DNA of 11,790 nucleotides from JBBSUX01 sp038234045 (GCA_038234045.1 JBBSUX010000091.1:1-11790); one strand, 5' to 3'. Numbered from the stretch's first letter, positions 1 through 8,049 are shown. Numbers and translations: made by a program. Notes: generated by a model from the letters alone, not told the origin.

Positions 1-1302
1 CAGCACGAAGGCCTGAAGTTTCTGGCTGCGGTGAACGGTGCCTGCGCCGGTGGCGGCTACGAGCTGGCACTGGCCTGCGACGACATCGTGTTGGTGGACG
101 ATCGCTCAAGCGCTGTCAGCCTGCCCGAGGTAGCGCTACTGGGCGTGCTGCCCGGTACCGGCGGCCTGACACGGATGACCGACAAACGCCATGTGCGCCA
201 CGATCTGGCCGACATCTTCTGCACCAGCGTCGAAGGCGTGCGCGGCCAGCGCGCGGTGGACTGGCGCCTGGTCGATGCTATTGCCAAGCCGGCGAAGTTT
301 GCCGAAACGGTGCATCAGCGCGTATCCACCCTGGCAGCAGCCAGCACGCGCGATGCTTCCGCACAAAACGGCATTGCGCTGCCGCGCATCGAGCGCGAAG
401 AACGCGAAGACGGCGGGTTGCGCTACACCCATGTGACGGTGGAGGTTGACCGTGATCGTCGCACCGCCACGATCACCGTGATCGCGCCCGAAAGTACTGA
501 GCCAGCCACGCCCGAGGCCATCCTTATCGCCGGCGCTGCCTGGTGGCCATTGGCGATGGCGCGCGAACTTGACGACGCCATCCTGCATCTGCGCACCAAT
601 GAGCCGACGCTTGGTACCTGGTTGCTGAAGACGCGCGGCGACAGTGCGGCGGTGCTTGCTCAAGGCGCCGCTCTGCAGGCGCACAGCTCTCACTGGCTGA
701 TGCGCGAAACCACCGGGCTGCTGCGCCGAACCTTGGCTCGTCTCGATACGTCGTCGCGCAGCATCTTCGCGCTGATTGACGAAGGCTCGTGCTTTGCCGG
801 CCTGCTCGCCGAGCTGGCGCTCGCAGCCGACCGCAGCTATCTGCTGGCGCTGCCCGATGCATCGGAACGCGCGCCCACGCTGACGCTGGACGAGTGCAAC
901 CTCGGCCTGTTGCCAATGGTGAGTGACCAGTCGCGCCTGGCACGTCGCTTTCACGAAGAAGACACACCGCTGGCCGCTGCCCGCGAAGCCATAGGCCGTG
1001 CGTTGCGCGCCGACGATGCGATGGCACTCGGTCTGGTCACCGCAGTACCTGATGACATCGACTGGGCCGACGAGATCCGCATCGCCATCGAGGAGCGTGC
1101 CGCCATGTCGCCCGATGCCCTTACCGGCCTGGAAGCCAACCTGCGCTTTGGCAATCACGAAACCATGGCCACCCGCATCTTCGGCCGACTGACCGCCTGG
1201 CAGAACTGGATCTTCCAGCGGCCCAACGCAGTCGGCGAAAAAGGTGCGCTCAAAGTTTACGGAACGGGCGAAAAATCATCGTTCGACATTTCACGGATAT
1301 GA
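1..1302 (+). CDS. boxC: Benzoyl-CoA-dihydrodiol lyase BoxC, 5'-truncated by the window edge
   Basis: This enzyme opens the ring of the epoxide/dihydrodiol of benzoyl-CoA, giving 3,4-didehydroadipyl-CoA semialdehyde and formate, in cytosolic aerobic benzoate degradation. The frame is open from base 1 to TGA at 1300-1302, giving 433 visible residues. The family is about 550-560 long, so roughly 125 N-terminal residues lie outside. The visible part begins inside the first crotonase fold. The oxyanion-hole stretch NGACAGGGYE ends in Glu21 (visible numbering), and SLPE carries Glu43. Their 22-residue spacing matches the two acidic residues I recall as Glu146 and Glu168 in characterised BoxC, if about 125 residues are missing. 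A second, degenerate crotonase-like half follows (LIDEGSCFAGLLAELALAADRSYLL, around residues 258-282). The C-terminus, GALKVYGTG followed by about 12 residues, looks native. boxB follows after 136 bp on the same strand. The identification is secure. Confidence 0.95.
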   Translation, partial: QHEGLKFLAAVNGACAGGGYELALACDDIVLVDDRSSAVSLPEVALLGVLPGTGGLTRMTDKRHVRHDLADIFCTSVEGVRGQRAVDWRLVDAIAKPAKFAETVHQRVSTLAAASTRDASAQNGIALPRIEREEREDGGLRYTHVTVEVDRDRRTATITVIAPESTEPATPEAILIAGAAWWPLAMARELDDAILHLRTNEPTLGTWLLKTRGDSAAVLAQGAALQAHSSHWLMRETTGLLRRTLARLDTSSRSIFALIDEGSCFAGLLAELALAADRSYLLALPDASERAPTLTLDECNLGLLPMVSDQSRLARRFHEEDTPLAAAREAIGRALRADDAMALGLVTAVPDDIDWADEIRIAIEERAAMSPDALTGLEANLRFGNHETMATRIFGRLTAWQNWIFQRPNAVGEKGALKVYGTGEKSSFDISRI

Positions 1303-1392
1303 CCCCCAGTCTTCGCGCACTGCGTGTCGCTGCGCCAACCCCCTTTCCAGAGGCAACACCAGCAGCCCGGCAAAGCCGGTTCTGCGGTGCTT
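1303..1392 (+). repeat. Intergenic GC-rich hairpin repeat, copy 1 (boxC-boxB spacer)
   Basis: This repeat begins directly after the boxC stop. Bases 1314-1345 match 2891-2922 in the boxB-boxA spacer with one mismatch in 32, and both copies start with CCCCCAG four bases earlier. The 3' part can fold into a long stem: CACC 1357-1360 with GGTG 1386-1389, GCAG 1362-1365 with CTGC 1382-1385, and CCGGC 1367-1371 with GCCGG 1375-1379 around an AAA loop. It resembles a short dispersed element I recall in Comamonadaceae intergenic regions; this is from memory. It lacks a T tract, so it is not a canonical terminator. Confidence 0.7.
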
Positions 1393-1438
1393 CTCGTTCT
1401 GACCTTCCCCGCCCTCAATAGCTGCGAAAGAATCCTCC

Positions 1439-2866
1439 ATGAGCACCATCAACTACAGCGAGAAGATCCCGAACAACGTCAACCTCGGCGAAGACCGCAC
1501 GCTGCAGCGCGCGCTGGAGAGCTGGCAGCCCAATTTCATCAACTGGTGGGACGACGTGGGCCCCGAAGGCTCGACCGATCACGAGGTGTACCTGCGCACG
1601 GCAGTGAGCGTCGATCCGCAGGGCTGGGCGCAGTTCGGCCACGTAAAAATGCGCGACTACCGCTGGGGCATCTTTTTGAACCCGGGCGATGCCAACCGCG
1701 AAGTCCACTTCGGCGACCACAAGGGCGAAAAGGCCTGGCAGGACGTGCCGGGCGAACACCGCGCCAACCTGCGCCGCATCATCGTCACGCAGGGCGACAC
1801 CGAGCCGGCGTCGGTCGAGCAGCAGCGCCATCTGGGCCTGACAGCGCCCAGCATGTACGACCTGCGCAACCTGTTCCAGATCAACGTCGAAGAAGGCCGC
1901 CATCTGTGGGCGATGGTGTATCTGCTGCACAAGCATTTCGGCCGCGATGGACGCGAAGAAGCAGATGCGCTGCTGCAGCGCAGCTCGGGCGATGTGGACA
2001 ACCCCCGCATCCTGGGAGCCTTCAATGAGAAAACGCCCGATTGGCTGGCGTTCTTCATGTTCACCTACTTCACCGATCGCGACGGCAAGTTCCAGCTGTC
2101 GGCGCTGACCGAGAGCGCCTTCGATCCGCTGGCGCGCACCACCAAATTCATGCTGACCGAGGAAGCGCACCACATGTTCGTGGGCGAAAGCGGCGTCTCG
2201 CGGGTGATCCAGCGCACCTGCCAGGTGATGAATGAGCTGAAAACCGACGACGCGCAGAAGCTGCGCGCGGCAGGCGCCATCGACCTTGGGACCATCCAGC
2301 GCTACCTGAACTTCCATTACAGCGTCACCATCGACCTGTTCGGCGCCGACCAGTCGAGCAATGCCGCCACCTTCTACAGCTCCGGCCTGAAAGGCCGCTA
2401 TGAGGAAGGCAAGCGCAGCGACGATCACATCCTGAAGGGCCAGACCTACCGCGTGCTGGAAGTGCAAAACGGTCAGCTGGTGGAAAAGGAAGTGCCGATG
2501 CTGAACGCCTTGAACGAAGTGCTGCGCGACGATTTCATCAAGGATTCAGTGGCCGGCGTGAACCGCTGGAACAAGGTGATCGAAAAGGCCGGCATCCCGA
2601 CCCGGCTGGTGGTGCCGCACAAGGCTTTCAACCGGCAGATCGGTGCGCTGGCAGGCGTCAAGGTCGCACCGGATGGTCGCGTGGTGAACGAGCAGGAATG
2701 GAACGCCCGCAAGGACGAGTGGCTGGCATCGGACGACGACCGCGCCTTTGTCGCTTCACTGATGGGTCGCGTGGTGGACCCGGGCCAGTTTGCGCACTGG
2801 ATCGCACCGCCGGTGATGGGGGTCAACCGGCAGCCGGTCGATTTTGAATACGTCCGGTTCGGCTGA
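1439..2866 (+). CDS. boxB: Benzoyl-CoA 2,3-epoxidase, oxygenase component BoxB
   Basis: BoxB is the diiron oxygenase component of benzoyl-CoA 2,3-epoxidase. It uses O2 and electrons from BoxA to form 2,3-epoxy-2,3-dihydrobenzoyl-CoA in the cytosol. The product has 475 residues, the family's usual length, and starts with the typical MSTINYSEKIPNNVNL. Two E-x-x-H iron motifs are visible: Glu152/His155 (NVEEGRH) and Glu242/His245 (LTEEAHH). Glu122 and Asp213 are candidates for the remaining ligands. These fit the ligand spacing I recall for the Azoarcus evansii enzyme with a two-residue offset. ATG 1439 is preceded by a purine-rich GAAAG at 1426-1430, eight bases away. The gene sits between boxC and boxA on the same strand and is probably co-transcribed with them. 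No broken frames or missing catalytic residues were seen. Confidence 0.97.
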   Translation: MSTINYSEKIPNNVNLGEDRTLQRALESWQPNFINWWDDVGPEGSTDHEVYLRTAVSVDPQGWAQFGHVKMRDYRWGIFLNPGDANREVHFGDHKGEKAWQDVPGEHRANLRRIIVTQGDTEPASVEQQRHLGLTAPSMYDLRNLFQINVEEGRHLWAMVYLLHKHFGRDGREEADALLQRSSGDVDNPRILGAFNEKTPDWLAFFMFTYFTDRDGKFQLSALTESAFDPLARTTKFMLTEEAHHMFVGESGVSRVIQRTCQVMNELKTDDAQKLRAAGAIDLGTIQRYLNFHYSVTIDLFGADQSSNAATFYSSGLKGRYEEGKRSDDHILKGQTYRVLEVQNGQLVEKEVPMLNALNEVLRDDFIKDSVAGVNRWNKVIEKAGIPTRLVVPHKAFNRQIGALAGVKVAPDGRVVNEQEWNARKDEWLASDDDRAFVASLMGRVVDPGQFAHWIAPPVMGVNRQPVDFEYVRFG

Positions 2867-2879
2867 TGGACTTGGCTCG

Positions 2880-2970
2880 CCCCCAGGCTGCGCGCACTGC
2901 GTGTCGCTTCGCCAACCCCCTTCCGGGGGTACCGCTAGCGGACTGGCGAAGCCAGATCCACGGCGGCCTC
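2880..2970 (+). repeat. Intergenic GC-rich hairpin repeat, copy 2 (boxB-boxA spacer)
   Basis: Second copy of the element found after boxC. The 5' half is nearly identical (2891-2922) but the 3' half has diverged. It still folds: CCCCC 2916-2920 pairs with GGGGG 2925-2929, and a second stem pairs CTGGC 2943-2947 with GCCAG 2951-2955 around a GAA loop, extended outward by GGA/TCC with one bulge and then CCGC 2932-2935 with GCGG 2963-2966. Relative to copy 1 the inner stem has changed on both arms so that pairing is kept (CCGGC/GCCGG against CTGGC/GCCAG), which suggests selection on structure. Confidence 0.7.
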
Positions 2971-2996
2971 GAGGGGGTCATACGTCGATGAAGACT

Positions 2997-3001
2997 GAGG
3001 G
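2997..3001 (+). promoter_or_regulatory. Ribosome binding site of boxA
   Basis: GAGGG lies six bases before ATG 3008. It supports this start for boxA, and its product begins only about 20 residues before the first cysteine cluster. Confidence 0.6.
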
Positions 3002-3007
3002 CTAACA

Positions 3008-4330
3008 ATGGAAACACTTGTCGAGGCGGGCGTGCTGAACCAGCATCTGATCGATCCGGAGATCTGCATCCGCTGCAACACCTGCGAGGCGACCTGCCCG
3101 ATCGGTGCGGTGACGCACGACGACGTTAATTACGTCGTGAACGCCGACATCTGCAACGGCTGCATGGCCTGCATCTCGCCCTGCCCCACCGGCAGCATCG
3201 ACAACTGGCGCAAGGTGCCTTTGGCGCGCGCCTACAGCGTGGAGGAGCAGCTGGGGTGGGAAGAGCTTCCGGCTGCGCTGCCCGAAGCCGAGTTGCAGGC
3301 GGCCGCCGGTGCCGCGGGCGAAGGTGCTCCCGTCGGCCAAACCGGAACCACCGCTGCGCTTACTGCTGCTTCCGAGGGTGTGGCAATGGCGGGCAACGCC
3401 GATGTGCCTATCGCAGCGACCTCCACCAGCTTTCGCGCCGCCACCTGGGGCGCGACCGTACCGCCGTGGTCTGCTGTGCATGCGTACACCAACCTCCACG
3501 GCCCGAAGAACCCGGTCACGGCCACTGTGGCGGGGAATTTCAACTGCACCGAAGCCGGCTTCGAGAGCGAAACGCATCACATCGTGCTCGATTTCGGTGG
3601 GCTGCCGTTTCCGGTGCGCGAAGGCCAATCCATCGGCATCGTCGCGCCCGGCACCGACGCGTTGGGCAGAGCGCACGTCGCGCGCCAGTACTCGGTGGCG
3701 AGTCCGCGCAATGGCGAGCGCCCCGGCTACAACAATCTGGCGCTGACGGTGAAGCGCGTGACCCTAGACCATGACGCGCAAGCAGTGCGCGGCGTCGCCA
3801 GCAACCATCTGTGCGACGCGCGGGTGGGGGACACGGTGCAGGTGGTCGGGCCTTTCGGCCACAGCTTTTTGATGCCGAATCACCCGCGCTCGCACATCGT
3901 GATGGTGTGCACCGGCACTGGCAGCGCACCGATGCGGGCCATGACCGAATGGCGCCGGCGCTTGCGCGCCTCGGGAAAGTTCGAGGGTGGCAAGCTGCTG
4001 CTTTTCTTCGGCGCACGCACGCAGCAGGAGCTTCCCTATTTCGGCCCGCTGCAGAATTTGCCGAAGGATTTCATCGACGTGAACCTGGCGTACTCGCGCA
4101 CGCCCGGCCAGCCGCGCCGTTATGTGCAGGACCTGATGCGTGAGCGCGTGGCCGATATTGCAGAGCTGCTGAAAGATTCCAACACACACTTCTACGTCTG
4201 CGGCCTGCGCAGCATGGAAGAGGGTGTCTTGCTGGCGCTGCATCACGCCGCCACGCATGCGGGCCTCGAATGGGACACGGTGGGCGCTACTCTGAAGCGC
4301 GAAGGGCGCCTGCATCTGGAGACTTATTGA
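3008..4330 (+). CDS. boxA: Benzoyl-CoA 2,3-epoxidase, reductase component BoxA
   Basis: BoxA is the NADPH-dependent iron-sulfur flavoprotein that supplies electrons to BoxB. The 440-residue product has a two-[4Fe-4S] ferredoxin domain at the N-terminus (Cys20/23/26-x3-Cys30-Pro and Cys49/52/55-x3-Cys59-Pro). An Ala/Gly/Thr-rich linker follows at about residues 70-165. The rest is a ferredoxin-NADP+ reductase fold: the FAD motif RQYS at 226-229, the nucleotide motif GTGSAP at 303-308, and YVCG at 396-399 near the C-terminus. A good Shine-Dalgarno supports ATG 3008. The gene is last in the visible boxC-boxB-boxA run. A GC-rich hairpin begins one base after the stop codon. boxD, boxR and the benzoate-CoA ligase are not in this window and may lie upstream. 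Confidence 0.96.
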   Translation: METLVEAGVLNQHLIDPEICIRCNTCEATCPIGAVTHDDVNYVVNADICNGCMACISPCPTGSIDNWRKVPLARAYSVEEQLGWEELPAALPEAELQAAAGAAGEGAPVGQTGTTAALTAASEGVAMAGNADVPIAATSTSFRAATWGATVPPWSAVHAYTNLHGPKNPVTATVAGNFNCTEAGFESETHHIVLDFGGLPFPVREGQSIGIVAPGTDALGRAHVARQYSVASPRNGERPGYNNLALTVKRVTLDHDAQAVRGVASNHLCDARVGDTVQVVGPFGHSFLMPNHPRSHIVMVCTGTGSAPMRAMTEWRRRLRASGKFEGGKLLLFFGARTQQELPYFGPLQNLPKDFIDVNLAYSRTPGQPRRYVQDLMRERVADIAELLKDSNTHFYVCGLRSMEEGVLLALHHAATHAGLEWDTVGATLKREGRLHLETY

Positions 4331-4363
4331 GGCGCGGGAGCGCCGCCGCCCGGCGCCAGCGCC
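4331..4363 (+). terminator. GC-rich hairpin cluster after boxA, possible weak terminator
   Basis: Immediately after the boxA stop, GGCGC 4331-4335 pairs with GCGCC 4340-4344 around GGGA. A second GGCGC 4352-4356 pairs with GCGCC 4359-4363. The four arms could also pair across. There is no T tract, so intrinsic termination is doubtful; Rho-dependent ending or mRNA 3'-end protection of the box transcript is equally possible. Confidence 0.35.
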
Positions 4364-4443
4364 AGCGCTAACAGCTAAATTCATCGTGGAACGAAAGCCT
4401 GTGGGATTGCGCCCTGGTCGCAGGACGACGAGCGACGTCTCGC

Positions 4444-4449
4444 GATAAT
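4444..4449 (+). promoter_or_regulatory. Possible -10 box (GATAAT) directly before the diguanylate cyclase start
   Basis: GATAAT matches the sigma-70 -10 consensus at five of six positions and ends six bases before ATG 4456. No convincing -35 is seen 16-18 bases upstream, and no Shine-Dalgarno lies between it and the ATG. If real, transcription would begin at or next to the start codon, giving a leaderless message. Confidence 0.25.
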
Positions 4450-4455
4450 TGGCCC

Positions 4456-6705
4456 ATGCCAGCACGCCAGTTTTCTCCCGGTACGACCGCCTTGACACCT
4501 GCCGAAGAAGAGGCCCGACTGAGCGCGCTGGCGGCGCTGGGGGTTATGGATTCTTCCGCCGAACCCATGTTCGACGACCTGGTCCTGCTGGCGAGCCAGT
4601 TGTGCGACGCCCCAATTGCGCTCATTTCCCTGGTTGACGATACCCGGCAGTGGTTCAAGGCCCGTTGCGGCCTCGATGCATCTGAGACACCGCGCGAATT
4701 CGCTTTCTGCGCGCATGCCTTGGCAGCGCCAGACATTCTGGAGGTGTCGGACGCGCTCGCCGACCCGCGCTTTGCCGACAACCCATTGGTCGTGGGCGCG
4801 CCGGGCATCCGTTTTTACGCAGGCTCCCCACTGCTTGGTAGCAACGGTCAGGTGTATGGCACGCTTTGCGTGATCGATACCGTGGCCCGTGCGCTATCGC
4901 AGCGTCAACGTGAAGGTCTGGGCAGACTTTCCCGACAGGTGGTCAACCAGCTTGAGGCGCGCGCCGACTGGCTGAAAGCGCAAATCCAGGCCAGCACGCT
5001 GAACCGGCTGCTCGAGGCAATGCCCGACGGGGTCGTGTCCTGCGGCGCCGATGGTCTTTTGGCCCAGTTCAATGGGGCGGCCCGCGATTGGCACGGGACC
5101 GACCCCCGCGCTCTCCCGCCAGAACAGTGGGCGGAACACTTCGACCTGTTCGAATCGACAGGGACAAATCTGCTGGCCACCGACCAGATTCCACTGATGC
5201 AGGCGTGGCGAGGACACACGGTCCGCGACTTTGAGCTCGTCATCAAGGCTGCGGGCCAGGCGCCACGGACGGTGTGCTGCAATGCAGAGCCGCTGGTGGG
5301 CGCCGATGGCGCTGCGCTCGGAGCGGTAAGTGTCATGCACGACGTAACAGCAGAGCGCCAAATCTCCACCGCGCTGGCAGAGGGCGCTGCGCGCCTCGAG
5401 CGTGCTCTGGAAGGAGCCGAACTCGGGCTGTGGGAACTGCGGGTCGATAAGATGACCATGCAGGTCGATCCGCGCGGGTCGGCAATGCTTGGGCTCGGCA
5501 ACCAGGCGACGATGAAGACTGCGGACGAATGGACCGGCTTGCTTCATCCCGCCGACCGGGAAGCGAATTCTGCGGCGTTCGTGCGCCATCTGCGCGGCGC
5601 AGCGCCCACGTATGAAAACGAATTCCGGGTGATGCGAGCCAACAGTGAACCCACCTGGCTCTTTTCGAAAGGAAAGATCACCCACCGCGATGAAGCCGGC
5701 CGGCCGACGCGGATCATCGGCACCTTCATGGACATTTCCGAGCGCAAGCGCAAGGACGATGCGCTGACGCGGGCTGCGCAGTTGCTGCGGCAGTCGGGCC
5801 AGATGGCAAAAGTTGGCGGCTGGACGCTTGAGCTTGCCAACGGTCAGGCGGCATGGACAGATGAGGTTTACCGCATCCACGATCTGGGTCCGGCGCACTC
5901 GCCCGACCTCTCTACCTCTCTCAAGTTTTATACCGAAGCATCCCGACCGGTCATCACGGCGGCGGTGGAGCGCTGCATCCGTGACGGCACGCCGTGGGAT
6001 CTGGAACTTGAAATGATTTCCGACAAGGGCCGCCATGTCTGGGTGCGCGCGCAAGGCGAGCCGATCTACGAAGAGGGCCGCATCGTCCGGCTGGGTGGCG
6101 CCTTTCAGGACATCACGGATCGCAAGCAGGCAGAGCTGCAGTTGCAGCGGCTCAATGCCACCCTGGCTGAACTCTCCTATACCGACGCACTCACCGGGCT
6201 GGGCAACCGCCGGCTATTCGACGAAGCGCTTGCGCTGGAATGGGCGCGCGCCAGCCGGAAGGAGTCATCTCTCGCCCTGTTAATGATCGACATCGATTAT
6301 TTCAAGCGCTACAACGATCTGCATGGCCACCCCGCTGGCGATAGCTGCCTGAAACGCATAGCGACCATCCTGCAGGACACGCTGCTGCGCGGCTACGAAA
6401 AAGCGCTGCGATATGGTGGCGAAGAGTTCGCGGTACTGCTGCCTGATACCGATCAGTGCGGTGCTGAGGTGGTGGCGCGCAGGATGCTGGATGCGCTCGG
6501 TCTGGCCACGATCCCCCATGGAGCGTCGCCAGCCGGCCCACATGTCACACTGAGCGTCGGCATCGCCTGCGTCGTGCCCGCCGAACCACTACGCGCTGCC
6601 GACCTCCTGCGCAAGGCTGATGAGGCGCTGTACAGGGCAAAGGGTGACGGCCGGGCGCGGATGGTGAGCTTGCCGCTCTTGCCGATGCCTGAAGAGAACC
6701 GCTGA
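4456..6705 (+). CDS. GAF-PAS-PAS-PAS-GGDEF diguanylate cyclase
   Basis: A 749-residue soluble signalling protein predicted to make cyclic di-GMP from GTP. Domains in order: GAF (about 20-170; the ARLSALAALGVMD opening, FCAHAL, and a YAGSPL-to-GTLCVID stretch are typical of stand-alone GAF sensors), PAS (about 173-300), PAS with PAC-like end (about 300-432, ending GTFMDISERKR), PAS (about 433-560, ending GAFQDITDRKQ), and GGDEF (about 570-745). In the cyclase domain I see DALTGLGNRR from 577, the metal-binding Asp612 in MIDID, and the active-site GGEEF at 654-658, so it should be active. The inhibitory I-site position holds RGYE (645-648) instead of RxxD. No EAL domain, transmembrane segment or signal peptide is visible. 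The ligand is unknown. ATG 4456 has no clear ribosome binding site but leaves a normal-length leader before the GAF fold. Confidence 0.92.
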   Translation: MPARQFSPGTTALTPAEEEARLSALAALGVMDSSAEPMFDDLVLLASQLCDAPIALISLVDDTRQWFKARCGLDASETPREFAFCAHALAAPDILEVSDALADPRFADNPLVVGAPGIRFYAGSPLLGSNGQVYGTLCVIDTVARALSQRQREGLGRLSRQVVNQLEARADWLKAQIQASTLNRLLEAMPDGVVSCGADGLLAQFNGAARDWHGTDPRALPPEQWAEHFDLFESTGTNLLATDQIPLMQAWRGHTVRDFELVIKAAGQAPRTVCCNAEPLVGADGAALGAVSVMHDVTAERQISTALAEGAARLERALEGAELGLWELRVDKMTMQVDPRGSAMLGLGNQATMKTADEWTGLLHPADREANSAAFVRHLRGAAPTYENEFRVMRANSEPTWLFSKGKITHRDEAGRPTRIIGTFMDISERKRKDDALTRAAQLLRQSGQMAKVGGWTLELANGQAAWTDEVYRIHDLGPAHSPDLSTSLKFYTEASRPVITAAVERCIRDGTPWDLELEMISDKGRHVWVRAQGEPIYEEGRIVRLGGAFQDITDRKQAELQLQRLNATLAELSYTDALTGLGNRRLFDEALALEWARASRKESSLALLMIDIDYFKRYNDLHGHPAGDSCLKRIATILQDTLLRGYEKALRYGGEEFAVLLPDTDQCGAEVVARRMLDALGLATIPHGASPAGPHVTLSVGIACVVPAEPLRAADLLRKADEALYRAKGDGRARMVSLPLLPMPEENR

Positions 6706-6777
6706 ATTGGCAGTTGGCAGCACTTGTCTTGCGGTGCATTTCGCTTGATCGGCTGCGCCACATCGCAGAGAAATTGC

Positions 6778-8049
6778 ATGAATATCTACAAAGTCGGCGG
6801 CGCGGTGCGCGACGTCTTGTTGGGCCTGCCGGTACAAGACATCGACTGGGTGGTAGTGGGCGCTACGCCCGACGATCTGGTAGCCGAAGGATTCAGGCCG
6901 GTGGGCCGCGATTTCCCGGTATTCCTGCATCCTGAGACAAAGCAGGAATACGCGCTGGCACGAACCGAACGCAAGACAGCACCCGGTTATCACGGCTTCG
7001 CGGTGCAGGCCTCGCCCGATGTAACACTCGAAGAGGATCTGGCGCGGCGCGACCTCACCATCAACGCCATCGCCCAACCGGCGGATGCGCCGGGCACCGA
7101 AAGTCTGATCGATCCGCACCACGGCCAGCGCGACATTGCCGCCAAGGTGCTGCGCCATGTGACCGATGCTTTCCGCGAAGACCCGGTGCGCATCCTCCGA
7201 CTCGCGCGATTTGCGGCCCGATTTACCGACTTCAGCGTCGCGCCCGAAACGCTTGCCTTGATGCGCGAGATGGTGGCCGATGGCGAAGTGGATGCGCTGG
7301 TGCCTGAGCGCGTGTGGCAGGAGCTCTCCCGTGGACTGATGGAAGCGCAGCCCTCCCGCATGCTCGAAGTGCTGCGCGAATGCGGAGCGCTCGAGCGTTT
7401 GCTGCCCGAGGTTAACCTGCTCTGGGGCGTTGCCCAGCGCGCCGATTATCACCCCGAGGTCGATACCGGCGTGCACCTGTGCATGGTGCTGGATATGTCC
7501 GCGCGGCTCAACGCCAGCTTGCCGGCGCGCTTTGCCTGCCTGTGCCACGACCTGGGCAAGGGCACGACGCCCGCCGACATCCTTCCGCGTCACTTGGGCC
7601 ACGAGCAGCGCAGTGCTCAGCTGCTCAAGGCTGTGTGCGAGCGCCTGCGCGTGCCTACCGAATGCCGCGCCTTGGCCGACGTGGTGGCGCGCGAGCACGG
7701 CAATATTCACCGCAGCACAAGCTTTGACGCGGCAGCGCTGGTGCGCCTGCTGGAGCGCTGCGACGCCATCCGCAAGCCGCGCCGCTTCGACGATGTGCTG
7801 CTGGCTTGCGAATGCGACGCGCGGGGCCGTGGGGGTTTGCAGGAGCAGCCCTATCCCCAACGCCCTCGCCTGCAGGCAGCGCTGACTGCAGCGCTGGAGG
7901 TGGATACCGCGAGCGTCGCCGCGCAAGCTGCTGCCGACGGTCTTACCGGGTTGAAGGTAGCAGAGCGCATTCACGCAGCGCGGGTGATGGCGGTGGACGG
8001 GGCTGTGTCATGCTCGAAAACATCAAGCGAACCCTCTCTGCCACCCTGA
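6778..8049 (+). CDS. cca: CCA-adding tRNA nucleotidyltransferase with HD domain
   Basis: This enzyme adds or repairs the 3'-CCA end of tRNAs using CTP and ATP, and the HD domain of E. coli-type members has phosphohydrolase activity. The product is 423 residues (E. coli Cca is about 412). The start MNIYKVGGAVRDVLLGLPVQ aligns closely with E. coli Cca, which fixes ATG 6778; a longer in-frame start at 6724 is not needed. Class II motifs are present: catalytic Asp21/Asp23 (DIDW), ARRDLTINA with Arg90-Arg91-Asp92, EDPVRILR, and PERVWQEL. The HD pair is His257-Asp258 (CHDLGKG), nearly the E. coli position. A purine-rich AGAGAAA precedes the ATG by a few bases. The final dozen or so residues (CSKTSSEPSLPP) look low-complexity and are not part of any fold I recognise. 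A HEPN/MNT pair follows after 52 bp. Confidence 0.96.
   Translation: MNIYKVGGAVRDVLLGLPVQDIDWVVVGATPDDLVAEGFRPVGRDFPVFLHPETKQEYALARTERKTAPGYHGFAVQASPDVTLEEDLARRDLTINAIAQPADAPGTESLIDPHHGQRDIAAKVLRHVTDAFREDPVRILRLARFAARFTDFSVAPETLALMREMVADGEVDALVPERVWQELSRGLMEAQPSRMLEVLRECGALERLLPEVNLLWGVAQRADYHPEVDTGVHLCMVLDMSARLNASLPARFACLCHDLGKGTTPADILPRHLGHEQRSAQLLKAVCERLRVPTECRALADVVAREHGNIHRSTSFDAAALVRLLERCDAIRKPRRFDDVLLACECDARGRGGLQEQPYPQRPRLQAALTAALEVDTASVAAQAAADGLTGLKVAERIHAARVMAVDGAVSCSKTSSEPSLPP

Noticed and set aside
136..1158. Long minus-strand open frame opposite boxC (340 codons)
   Set aside because: It lies antisense to a certain boxC frame, shows no recognisable motif and has the composition of a GC-rich shadow frame.
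1415..2467. Long minus-strand open frame opposite boxB (350 codons)
   Set aside because: It is antisense to the conserved boxB coding sequence and has no recognisable domain.
6707..6720. Tandem TTGGCAG repeat after the diguanylate cyclase stop
   Set aside because: Two 7-base units are too short to interpret, and no promoter or operator could be supported around them.
6724..6777. Upstream in-frame ATG giving cca 18 extra residues
   Set aside because: ATG 6778 starts exactly where E. coli-type Cca proteins start, and the extra residues resemble nothing conserved.
6589..7974. 461-codon minus-strand open frame opposite cca and the end of the GGDEF gene
   Set aside because: It is long only because of high third-position GC. 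It crosses two well-supported plus-strand genes and shows no motif.
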